Assembly (NCBI GenBank): GCA_964412505.1
Contig: CAYPOM010000011.1
Location: 1 to 14,763 of the forward strand
From: CAYLKK01 sp964412505
GTDB taxonomy: Bacteria > Pseudomonadota > Alphaproteobacteria > UBA3830 > CAYLKK01
Direction of reading: 5' to 3'
DNA length: 14,763 nt
Below the pieces are notes generated by a model. It made no database searches, was not told where the DNA came from, and saw only the letters and a list, made by a program, of their open reading frames with translations. The translations under genes and the position numbers were made by a program. This document shows, piece by piece, positions 9,259 to 14,763 of the stretch. Numbering within the stretch: position 1 is the first letter of the stretch; each line of letters starts with the position of its first letter.

Positions 9259-9299
9259 TCGGCTTATTCAACATGCGTTTCACGTGTTCTATAAGCCGA
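9259..9299 (-). terminator. Inverted repeat spanning the rnpB 3' end, possible terminator or 3'-processing structure
   Basis: TCGGCTTAT (9291-9299, minus-strand reading) is repeated as ATAAGCCGA (9259-9267), giving a 9-bp perfect dyad around a 23-base loop that contains the 3' half of P1. It is followed on the minus strand by a T-rich stretch. The upstream arm is part of the conserved RNase P core, so pairing would compete with the mature fold. A role in termination is possible but the loop is long. Confidence 0.35.
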
Positions 9300-9657
9300 G
9301 TTCTGTATCAAAAAATATTGACGGTAATCATTCATCTAGGATTCACATCACTGCAAATCTCAAGCGACCTACCCGAGTGACTAACGCTTCAAAGGGCAGC
9401 GGTCAAATATGACAGTCACTCCTACTTGGTCTTGCTCAAAGTGGGGTTTTCAATGCCAATTTTGTTACCAAAATTGCGGTGAGCTCTTACCTCGCCATTT
9501 CACCATTACCACCTTAAAAAATTAAGGTTCGGCTGTATACTTTCTGTTGCACTTTCCCTAGGGTCACCCCCGCCAGGCGTTACCTGGCACTTTTCTTTGT
9601 TGAGCTCGGACTTTCCTCTACAAATAGTATGTAGCGATTACCCGAACACGTGAAACC
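9277..9657 (-). ncRNA. rnpB: RNase P RNA (type A)
   Basis: This is the catalytic RNA of ribonuclease P, which removes 5' leaders from pre-tRNAs and here probably also processes the permuted pre-tmRNA. On the minus strand I see the 5' conserved block GAGGAAAGTCCGAGCTC, the internal GGTAAGAGCTCACCGC hairpin, the GGGTAGGTCGCTTGAG block and the 3' block ACAGAACTCGGCTTATAG. The ends are set by helix P1, a perfect 13-bp pairing of GTTTCACGTGTTC (9645-9657) with GAACACGTGAAAC (9277-9289). The resulting length of about 381 bases is normal for the type A class. A good sigma-70-like promoter sits at exactly the spacing expected for a start at the P1 5' end. Confidence 0.95.
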
Positions 9658-9662
9658 TACAA

Positions 9663-9692
9663 ATACTAGCACGATTTTATTTATTAGATCAA
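9663..9692 (-). promoter_or_regulatory. Sigma-70-like promoter for rnpB
   Basis: On the minus strand TTGATC (9687-9692) and TAGTAT (9663-9668) are separated by 18 bases. The -10 ends six bases before position 9657, the 5' end predicted independently from helix P1. That agreement makes this one of the better-supported promoters in the window. Confidence 0.6.
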
Positions 9693-9936
9693 TTATGTTT
9701 GCAGATTAAATACCTAAATTAAATGAAACAATAAGTCAGAAAACTATTGATATATTATTTACAAAATCTATAAAATATATAATGCAGAATTTACACTGGA
9801 AAGTGTTGTATTTGAATAATATAAAAGAAAACAGCCAAAAACCAATTCGGGGAAATACATAAAAGAATAGATAACAAATAAAATTTACAATAAACAGATT
9901 TTGAAATCACATACTCGAAAAATCAGTAAAGCAAAA

Positions 9937-9957
9937 TTCTCATTATTGTAATGAGAA
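9937..9957. repeat. Perfect 9-3-9 inverted repeat upstream of the phasin gene
   Basis: TTCTCATTA and TAATGAGAA form a perfect palindrome around TTG. Neither side has a good T-tract, and no gene obviously ends here, so it does not look like an intrinsic terminator. It could be an operator for the phasin gene, which begins 130 bases downstream, or an RNA hairpin in its leader. Function is unknown. Confidence 0.5.
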
Positions 9958-10086
9958 AATATTTGTAACCGTTTCAATATTGCAATACTATTGATTTATA
10001 AAAAAGTTGATTTAAGATTAACTTATTAATACTTTGTTTACATCTAATATATAAAATTCAAATTATTTTATGTGTTGGAGATATAA

Positions 10087-10485
10087 ATGACAGCCAAAAA
10101 TGAATCATCTACAAATCAGAATAGTGCTTATAATGCATTTGCGGGAGTCGAAGGAATTGTAGATATGTACAAGAAAAATTTAGAAGTTATGTCTCTTGTC
10201 AATCAAATGTCAATTGAGGTTTACAAGAGTATAACAAAATTGCAAACCACTTTTATGCAACAAATGCTGACAGATGCTTGTAATGCATGTTCTATTCGCG
10301 AACCTGGAAAAACAATGGAAAAATTTTCCGAGTTAGCCAAAGCAAACATGGAAAAAGCTATGGAAAATAGCAAAAAGATTTCAGAACTCGTTTCTGCAGC
10401 AGGCGGAGATGTAGCGTCAATACTAACCAAGAGATTCAAGGAATCGGTTGAAGAAGTAAAGACTGCATGTAAATGCAAGAATTAA
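10087..10485 (+). CDS. Phasin family protein
   Basis: Phasins are small amphipathic proteins that coat polyhydroxyalkanoate granules and control granule number and size; some act more generally as stress or chaperone proteins. The 132-residue product has no signal peptide and is almost wholly helical and charged. Its pattern fits the Phasin_2 type: FAGVEGIVDMYKKNLEVM, then a long helix around VYKSITKLQTTFMQQML, then KFSELAKANMEKAMENSKKI and TKRFKESVEEVK. GGAG seven bases upstream supports the ATG at 10087. It ends in a Cys-Lys-Cys tail. It is monocistronic: its own strong terminator follows and the flanking genes run on the other strand. No PHA synthase or depolymerase gene is in the window, so granule association rests on family alone. 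Confidence 0.8.
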   Translation: MTAKNESSTNQNSAYNAFAGVEGIVDMYKKNLEVMSLVNQMSIEVYKSITKLQTTFMQQMLTDACNACSIREPGKTMEKFSELAKANMEKAMENSKKISELVSAAGGDVASILTKRFKESVEEVKTACKCKN

Positions 10486-10501
10486 CATCAAATAAAATAC
10501 G

Positions 10502-10547
10502 AAGCCATTATAAATTTATCTTATAATTTATGATGGCTTTATTTTTT
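10502..10547. terminator. Strong intrinsic terminator between convergent phasin and tRNA genes, probably bidirectional
   Basis: A 15-bp stem (10502-10516 with 10525-10539, one G.T pair) with an 8-base loop is followed on the plus strand by TATTTTTT. It lies 16 bases after the phasin stop. On the minus strand the same stem is followed by CGTATTTTATTT, so it could also stop transcripts coming from the tRNA genes. Confidence 0.85.
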
Positions 10548-10617
10548 ACGCAATACAGTAAAAAATAAATACTTACTTACGCATTGCGTAAATAACAAGC
10601 TGATTACAAAAACATAC

Positions 10618-10703
<86 letters not shown>

Positions 10704-10719
10704 TGATTAATAATATAAA

Positions 10720-10795
10720 TGGTGGAAGCGAGGGGAATCGAACCCCCGACCTCGACAATGCGAACGTCGCACTCTACCAACTGAGCTACACCCCC
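10720..10795 (-). tRNA. tRNA-Ala (anticodon CGC)
   Basis: This 76-base tRNA has encoded CCA. The acceptor strands GGGGGTG and CGCTTCC pair with G3:U70, the alanine identity element, plus a second wobble at 4:69. The anticodon stem-loop CGACG-TTCGCAT-TGTCG gives anticodon CGC, reading GCG. The T-loop is TTCGATT. It is the first gene of a two-tRNA unit with tRNA-Leu(CAG). Confidence 0.95.
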
Positions 10796-10992
10796 ACACA
10801 GTAGTCATTGTGAAAATAGGCTAAAAAACAAAAAATAAACTGCACTATGACCTGTATTACCAAATACTCTAACAAAAAATCAGTTTGAATACAATCCCAT
10901 TTTATAAAATTCACAGATTGCAAACAGAATACTACATAGTAACGCGCAAAAGAATTTCAATTACCATAATATCATTAACCGTCTCTAGTTCT

Positions 10993-11021
10993 TTGCATAA
11001 CATTTTGAGTTGTGATAAAAT
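10993..11021 (+). promoter_or_regulatory. Putative promoter of the tmRNA gene
   Basis: TTGCAT (10993-10998) and TAAAAT (11016-11021) are separated by 17 bases and match -35 and -10 consensus at four and five of six positions. They would start transcription near 11028, leaving an acceptor piece of about 75 bases. A competing TTGACA at 11021-11026 has only a poorly spaced TAATAA behind it. Confidence 0.45.
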
Positions 11022-11027
11022 TGACAG

Positions 11028-11322
11028 TCTTCTGACTATGGTAATAAACGTTGCGATGAATAAGTTGCTTGGACCCGAGGGCAGAGCTCGGCACCTCCAC
11101 CATTATTATGGGGGTGAATAGAATCGACAGGGACCGAAGGACGCAATTTTTACTCGGCATTATACCGCCGTTATCGGGTTATATTTTAGATGCGAATGAT
11201 AATTTGTGTCTCCGTGCTGCAAACGACAATATCGCGGCTGAGGTCGCTTTAGCAGCTTAATTTCAATTAAGTTTGTTTGTTAGTACGCGGTTTGTGGAAG
11301 GCCGGGCAACAGAAACTTCCAC
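11028..11322 (+). ncRNA. ssrA: Two-piece (circularly permuted) tmRNA
   Basis: tmRNA with SmpB frees stalled ribosomes and tags the nascent chain for proteolysis. The gene is permuted: the acceptor piece comes first (about 11028-11102, ending CACCTCC-A-CCA), then a 7-base spacer, then the coding piece from GGGGGTG at 11110. The two acceptor strands pair perfectly with a G3:U70 pair, so AlaRS should charge it. CGCAAT plus TTTA in the coding piece can pair with TAAAC/GTTGCG in the acceptor piece as helix 2, and a PK1-like region precedes the tag frame. The tag frame at 11192-11260 ends with AEVALAA and TAA. The 3' end carries a GTGGAAG/CTTCCAC hairpin with GCCGGGCAACAGAAA. The T-stem loop reads GGCAGAG, unlike a normal T-loop. 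The 5' end is estimated from the promoter. Confidence 0.93.
11192..11260 (+). other. tmRNA proteolysis-tag reading frame, 22 codons
   Basis: The sequence UAG-AU-GCG-AAU-GAU resembles the E. coli resume site UAG-UC-GCA-AAC-GAC and sits eight bases after the likely end of PK1. That makes GCG at 11192 the probable resume codon. The frame then encodes ANDNLCLRA followed by ANDNIAAEVALAA and a TAA stop. If translation resumed at the second GCA (11219) the tag would have the usual 13 residues. Either way the C-terminal ALAA is the expected ClpXP degron. Confidence 0.75.
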
Positions 11323-11387
11323 TCTCATATTTAAAAATATTTTAACTGCATTGTGTTACGATTGTGTAGAGTTTGTTAAATTTGCAA

Positions 11388-12215
11388 ATGAAATATTTTT
11401 TTTACATGCTAAATTATTGGCTCTTGTGTGCTTCGGGAATGACGTTTAATTCAGTAGAAGCTGCAAAATTATGGGATAATAGAAAGATCCTTCAAATCGA
11501 TAAATTTAGTAAAAAGATTGATGTTTTAAACTTGAAGGAACAACGTATATTCGAAGTTAATATATTCGATCGCAAAAAAAATACTTTTTTTAAGTCTTTT
11601 TATAAATTTCCAGTCAAATTCAGTATTAATGGCAGTGTTTTCTCATTAGAAAATGCGTTTTTTAAAGATTCATTTATAAATATTAATACATTTGTTTTTA
11701 TGACTATAACAGAAAGAGAATTAACTGTAGGCATAGAGCGTAAGAAATTACTTATAGAGCCTGACATAAAGGTTAAGATGAAGGTTGATATTGATGAGAG
11801 CAAAATTGATACAAGTGTTAATGAAGATGAGTTGCACACTGCTTTTAAAAAATTTACTAGAAAAAACGATAGTTTTGACTCATTTATAGTGGATGAGATT
11901 GAATGTTTAAGTTTATGGTTAGATGAAGTTTTAAGGACATACCAAGCATATACATTTAAAATCTCAAGCATAAAAAATGGACTAGTAACAGAGCCATTTA
12001 TTCAAAAGATGATTTCTATGAAAACCAGGCTCTTAAGTACTGATTTCAATGAATTTTCATTGAATAATATAGAGATATATTTCTCAGTGTTATACTCGAC
12101 ATTCAAGCAATGCGTCAAAAAATATTGGGACATGACAATTAGATCTTGTGCTTTTCATATTATGTTATTATTTGATATGAGCAAAAAAGACGTTGAAGGC
12201 TTACTTATAAAATGA
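11388..12215 (+). CDS. Exported protein of unknown function
   Basis: I do not recognise this 275-residue protein. It begins with a probable Sec signal peptide (MKYFFYMLNYWLLCASGMTF, likely cut after SVEA). The cysteine in the hydrophobic stretch lacks a lipobox, so it is probably not a lipoprotein. The mature part is lysine-rich and mixed in character: an N-terminal beta-like half (VFEVNIFDRKKNTFF, FPVKFSINGSVFSLENAF, TFVFMTITERELTVGI) and a helical C-terminal half (ECLSLWLDEVLRTYQAY, YSTFKQCVKKYWDM). No internal repeats or catalytic motif stand out. I chose the ATG at 11388 over an in-frame TTG at 11373 because the signal peptide then starts cleanly; the Shine-Dalgarno is weak in either case. 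It starts 66 bases after the tmRNA 3' hairpin and may be read from the ssrA promoter. It converges with rpsA. Confidence 0.6.
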   Translation: MKYFFYMLNYWLLCASGMTFNSVEAAKLWDNRKILQIDKFSKKIDVLNLKEQRIFEVNIFDRKKNTFFKSFYKFPVKFSINGSVFSLENAFFKDSFININTFVFMTITERELTVGIERKKLLIEPDIKVKMKVDIDESKIDTSVNEDELHTAFKKFTRKNDSFDSFIVDEIECLSLWLDEVLRTYQAYTFKISSIKNGLVTEPFIQKMISMKTRLLSTDFNEFSLNNIEIYFSVLYSTFKQCVKKYWDMTIRSCAFHIMLLFDMSKKDVEGLLIK

Positions 12216-12261
12216 ATCCATAAACCAAATATAATTTGCGTTCGTTTACGTGGAGAAATAC

Positions 12262-12298
12262 AAAAAAACTGAGTCACACACTTAAATGTATAACTCAG
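12262..12298 (-). terminator. Intrinsic terminator of the rpmJ-rpsA operon
   Basis: On the minus strand CTGAGTTATACA (12287-12298) pairs over 12 bp, with two wobbles, with TGTGTGACTCAG (12269-12280) around the loop TTTAAG. Seven T residues (12262-12268) follow. It lies 25 bases after the rpsA stop. Confidence 0.88.
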
Positions 12299-12322
12299 CT
12301 ATATACAACAAACTATTTGTTA

Positions 12323-14014
12323 TTAGTCTTTTTTGTTGATCCTGATAGATGTCCCAAGGATATCACCTAGACTTGCACCGCTGTCAGATGAACCATATTC
12401 AGCTAAATATTGTTTTTCTTCATCAATTTCTACAGCTTTAATAGAAAGGCTAATTTTCTTGCCGTTATTTTCAACAGCAATAATCTTCGCGTCGATTTTT
12501 TCTCCTTTAGCAAACCTATCAACGTTTCTATCCTGACGGTCTTTTGACAAATCAGATTTTTTAATAGAACCAAGCATACCGTTTGGCAATGAGACGACCA
12601 ACCCATCCTGATTAATTTCATCGATAACGCACGTAACAACCGTACCTTTTGCTACATTTACAACAGCATCTTTATAAGGATTCTCTACCAATTGCTTAAC
12701 GCCGAGAGCTATACGTTCTTTTTCGACATCGACATCCAAAACTTGCACTTCGATAGAACCGCCCTTATTATATTTCGCTAACTCAGCTTCTAGATTACCA
12801 CCCCAAGCCAAATCATTCATATGGACTAATCCATCAATATCTCCAGCAATAGTTACAAAAAGACCGAAATCAGCTATTTTGCTAATTGTACCTACAAATG
12901 TAGAGCCTACTGGGTGATCCTTAGCGATATTTACAAAAGGATTATCCTGTAATTGTTTGATGCTTAAGCTCATTCTTCTGTCAGAGCTATTGATCTCTAA
13001 TATTTTTGCAGAAATTACATCTCCGATAGCCGCAGCTTTCTGTGGCGAAACAGTTTTTTTCCAGCTAATTTCTGAAACATAAACTAGTCCTTCTACGCCA
13101 GCTTTAACTTCAACAAAAATTCCGTAGTTTGTAACATTTGAGACAACTCCACGTATTTCCATTCCAGGCTTAAACTCATCTTCTATATTCTTCCAAGGAT
13201 CTTCCTCAAGCTGTTTGATACCAAGAGATATTTTGCCTTTTTCTTTGTCGAATTTCAAAACCTTTACTTTTACTTGCTGTCCAGTTTGTAAGACCTCTTG
13301 AGCGTGTACACCTCTTCCCCAAGACAGATCTGCATTGTGGATTAGGCCATCGACTCCAAATATATCTATAAATGCGCCATAAGACGTAACAGTTTTCACT
13401 GTTCCTTCTATTATCTGACCTTCCTCTATTGTGGCCAAAACTTTTGCCCTTTCTTCAGCCCCACTTGCTTCAAGGATTGCCCTACGAGATACTACAATAT
13501 TACCCCTGTCTCTATCCATTTTTAATATCATAAACTTATGAGTAGTTCCTATAAAAGCTGGAACTAAGTCCTCTGATAGAGGCTTTAAATCTATCTGGCT
13601 ACCAGGTAAGAAAGCTGTAGCGTTCCCTATGTCAACGATAAATCCACTTTTTACTTGCTTTAATATCGTTCCCTCTATTATCGCGCTGCTCTTTTGTAAT
13701 TCCTCTAGAGCTTCCCAACTCGATTCTCTTAGAGCTTTCTCGTGGCTAAGAACAATAGTACCATCTTTCCCTTCATATTGATCAATGAAAATTTCTATTT
13801 CATCTCCAATTTTCAAGTCATTTCGGCCTGCGAGAGCAAGGTCTGTTTTTTTGACTCTACCCTCTGACTTTGACCCTACATCAACGATTACATAAGCCCC
13901 ATCAAATGCAACGATCTTTCCTTTTTTCATTACATTGCTAAAACCTTTTTCTTCGTTTAATTTTTCAAATAATTCTGCAAAACTTCCAGAATTTAAAACA
14001 TCTTTTTCTGACAT
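12323..14014 (-). CDS. rpsA: 30S ribosomal protein S1
   Basis: S1 binds mRNA on the 30S platform, unfolds structured leaders and supports initiation at weak Shine-Dalgarno sites. The 563-residue protein has the normal six S1/OB-fold domains, at about residues 30-100, 115-180, 200-270, 285-355, 372-442 and 459-527. Domains 3 to 5 are the most canonical, each with the GxVxxVTxYGaFVdv...GLVHxsdlsW pattern and closing with SLGIKQL-type strands. The last repeat is more divergent, as usual, and an acidic, serine/glycine-rich tail follows. The ATG at 14014 has GAGGA six bases upstream. The gene sits 35 bases after rpmJ on the same strand and ends at a strong terminator, so the two form a compact operon. 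The cmk gene usually upstream of rpsA is not here. Confidence 0.97.
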   Translation of the reverse strand: MSEKDVLNSGSFAELFEKLNEEKGFSNVMKKGKIVAFDGAYVIVDVGSKSEGRVKKTDLALAGRNDLKIGDEIEIFIDQYEGKDGTIVLSHEKALRESSWEALEELQKSSAIIEGTILKQVKSGFIVDIGNATAFLPGSQIDLKPLSEDLVPAFIGTTHKFMILKMDRDRGNIVVSRRAILEASGAEERAKVLATIEEGQIIEGTVKTVTSYGAFIDIFGVDGLIHNADLSWGRGVHAQEVLQTGQQVKVKVLKFDKEKGKISLGIKQLEEDPWKNIEDEFKPGMEIRGVVSNVTNYGIFVEVKAGVEGLVYVSEISWKKTVSPQKAAAIGDVISAKILEINSSDRRMSLSIKQLQDNPFVNIAKDHPVGSTFVGTISKIADFGLFVTIAGDIDGLVHMNDLAWGGNLEAELAKYNKGGSIEVQVLDVDVEKERIALGVKQLVENPYKDAVVNVAKGTVVTCVIDEINQDGLVVSLPNGMLGSIKKSDLSKDRQDRNVDRFAKGEKIDAKIIAVENNGKKISLSIKAVEIDEEKQYLAEYGSSDSGASLGDILGTSIRINKKD

Positions 14015-14049
14015 ACGATTCCTCGATTTTTATATTAATAATAAAGAAA

Positions 14050-14175
14050 CTAACCCTGTCTTGCTTTAAACTTTGGGTTTGTTTTGTTGATTACGTAAAC
14101 ACGTCCCTTACGACGTACTAATTTGCAATTTTTATGACGCGATCTAGCGCTTTTTAAAGAATTTATTACTCTCAT
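14050..14175 (-). CDS. rpmJ: 50S ribosomal protein L36
   Basis: L36 is the smallest large-subunit protein and helps shape the region near the peptidyl-transferase and L7/L12 stalk base. The 41-residue product begins MRVINSLKSARSRHKNCKLV, continues with RRKGRVYVINKTNPKFKARQ and ends in Gly, matching the alphaproteobacterial form of L36. That form lacks the full four-cysteine zinc ribbon: a single Cys (NCKLV) remains. GGAG (14181-14184) lies five bases before the ATG at 14175. It is followed after 35 bases by rpsA on the same strand. The gene is easily missed because of its size, but the match leaves little doubt. Confidence 0.96.
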   Translation of the reverse strand: MRVINSLKSARSRHKNCKLVRRKGRVYVINKTNPKFKARQG

Positions 14176-14193
14176 TTTTGCTCCGAATACAAA

Positions 14194-14211
14194 CCTAGCC
14201 TTTATGCTAGG
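14194..14211 (-). promoter_or_regulatory. Leader hairpin before rpmJ
   Basis: CCTAGC and GCTAGG form a perfect 6-bp stem around ATAAAG in the minus-strand leader, 18 bases before the rpmJ start codon and shortly after the predicted transcription start. TTTGTATT follows the stem. It could be a small attenuator or a ribosomal-protein binding site, or simply stabilise the leader. Confidence 0.45.
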
Positions 14212-14225
14212 ACTAACCAAGTATC

Positions 14226-14255
14226 ATAATAATATTTATCTATCTAATTAGTCAA
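14226..14255 (-). promoter_or_regulatory. Sigma-70-like promoter of rpmJ-rpsA
   Basis: TTGACT (14250-14255) and TATTAT (14226-14231) are separated by 18 bases, each matching consensus at five of six positions. An overlapping TATTAT at 14229-14234 would give a 15-base spacer. The start would be near 14219, leaving a leader of about 44 bases with the hairpin at 14194-14211. Confidence 0.6.
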
Positions 14256-14441
14256 CATATTTTTCCTCTGATACGAAATTCCGCAGATTAAAAGTAGAAT
14301 CCGAACAGAATGATTTATGGAAGAGTCTAGAAATCGGATATAACTATTACCCTATGAAAAGGTTTCATAAAATATACGCTTCGTGCCCATGTTTGATGTA
14401 ACGTATGACCAGAAAGCTATTGTATTCTCATAGTTGAAAAA

Positions 14442-14687
14442 CTATAGCTGACCAACTTTCCTTTCTAACATAGCTATCTTCTCTTCAGAATCACAACTTC
14501 CGGTTTTGTTACTACTATTTTTCGCATTAAAACCATCCATTATATGCTCAAGACCTTCTCGCCTCCAGCGCCTAACAATACTTTCAGGTACATTGTACAT
14601 TCTGGATACCTCAGCAACAGTAAGTTCTCCACTCAAAGCTGCCAAAGCTACATCCGACTTAAATTCTCCGTTATACGTTTTCCCCAT
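14442..14687 (-). pseudogene. Truncated IS3-family transposase OrfA (helix-turn-helix subunit)
   Basis: OrfA of IS3-type elements supplies the DNA-binding helix-turn-helix, and with OrfB makes the active transposase by frameshifting. The frame MGKTYNGEFKSDVALAALSG, then LTVAEVSRMYNVPESIVRRW, then REGLEHIMDGF is typical of the family N-terminus. A leucine-zipper start (EEKIAMLERKVGQL) follows, then TAG, where full-length OrfA normally continues through a VENDFLKK-like zipper. No frame downstream resembles the rest of OrfA or the DDE domain of OrfB, so this is a relic of 81 codons. AGAGG seven bases upstream supports the ATG at 14687. The minus-strand sequence from 14762 begins TGAGCCCAGG, which could be the element's left inverted repeat, but no matching right end is in the window. 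Confidence 0.7.
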
Positions 14688-14763
14688 ACTTAGACCTCTA
14701 ATCAACTCAATAATAACACACAAAAAACGATCGCTACCCTTGGCCTTAAATCCTGGGCTCAGT

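Larger units (their letters stand above)
9658..10086. other. Non-coding divergent region between rnpB and the phasin gene
   Basis: These 429 bases are very AT-rich and hold no convincing gene. Contents I can support are the rnpB promoter (9663-9692), a perfect 9-bp dyad with a 3-base loop at 9937-9957, and the phasin Shine-Dalgarno GGAG seven bases before the ATG at 10087. The phasin promoter must lie here, but several weak AT-rich candidates cannot be told apart. Confidence 0.6.

Noticed and set aside
10221..10478. Minus-strand frame inside the phasin gene
   Set aside because: It is antisense to a gene with a good ribosome binding site and terminator; it shows no features of its own.
10885..11260. 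Three overlapping frames on both strands around the tmRNA gene
   Set aside because: They lie over the tmRNA acceptor and coding pieces. Only the last 23 codons (22 tag codons and stop) of one of them are meaningful.
14430..14445. ATAGTT-GAAA-AACTAT hairpin at the end of the transposase relic
   Set aside because: It is short, AT-only apart from one pair and lacks a T-tract, so I do not call it a terminator.

Overview
The window looks like part of the chromosome of an AT-rich, probably host-associated alphaproteobacterium. The best evidence is a circularly permuted, two-piece tmRNA gene with a CCA-ending acceptor segment upstream of a coding segment. An alphaproteobacterial-type L36, an AmiD-like secreted protein, a small phasin and strong A+T bias in spacers fit that. 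A Holosporales-like or Rickettsiales-like intracellular lineage is my inference; no species can be named from sequence alone.

Layout. Positions 1-7788 are all minus-strand housekeeping genes, in transcription order topA, mrdA (PBP2, sharing an ATGA overlap with topA), alaS, plsC, then a tiny secreted ORF that may be the broken 5' end of a gene leaving the window. From about 7789 to 11322 lies a mixed block of short units: a secreted AmiD/AmpD-fold protein (+) that appears to have lost all its zinc ligands, RNase P RNA (-), a phasin (+), tRNA-Ala(CGC) and tRNA-Leu(CAG) (-), and the two-piece tmRNA (+). Next come an unrecognised exported protein (+), an rpmJ-rpsA operon (-) with a promoter, leader hairpin and strong terminator, and the 5' part of an IS3-type transposase OrfA (-) at the right edge.

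How the parts relate. Much of the window serves translation: AlaRS, two of its substrates (tRNA-Ala and tmRNA, both with the G3:U70 identity pair), tRNA-Leu, RNase P for tRNA 5' maturation, L36 and S1. PlsC, PBP2 and the AmiD-like protein concern the envelope. TopA handles supercoiling, and the phasin suggests polyhydroxyalkanoate granules.

Most worth following up are the predicted catalytically dead secreted amidase, a tmRNA tag reading frame of 22 codons with an internal ANDN duplication, and two signal-peptide-bearing proteins of unknown function. I saw no CRISPR array, phage module, toxin-antitoxin pair or complete insertion sequence.
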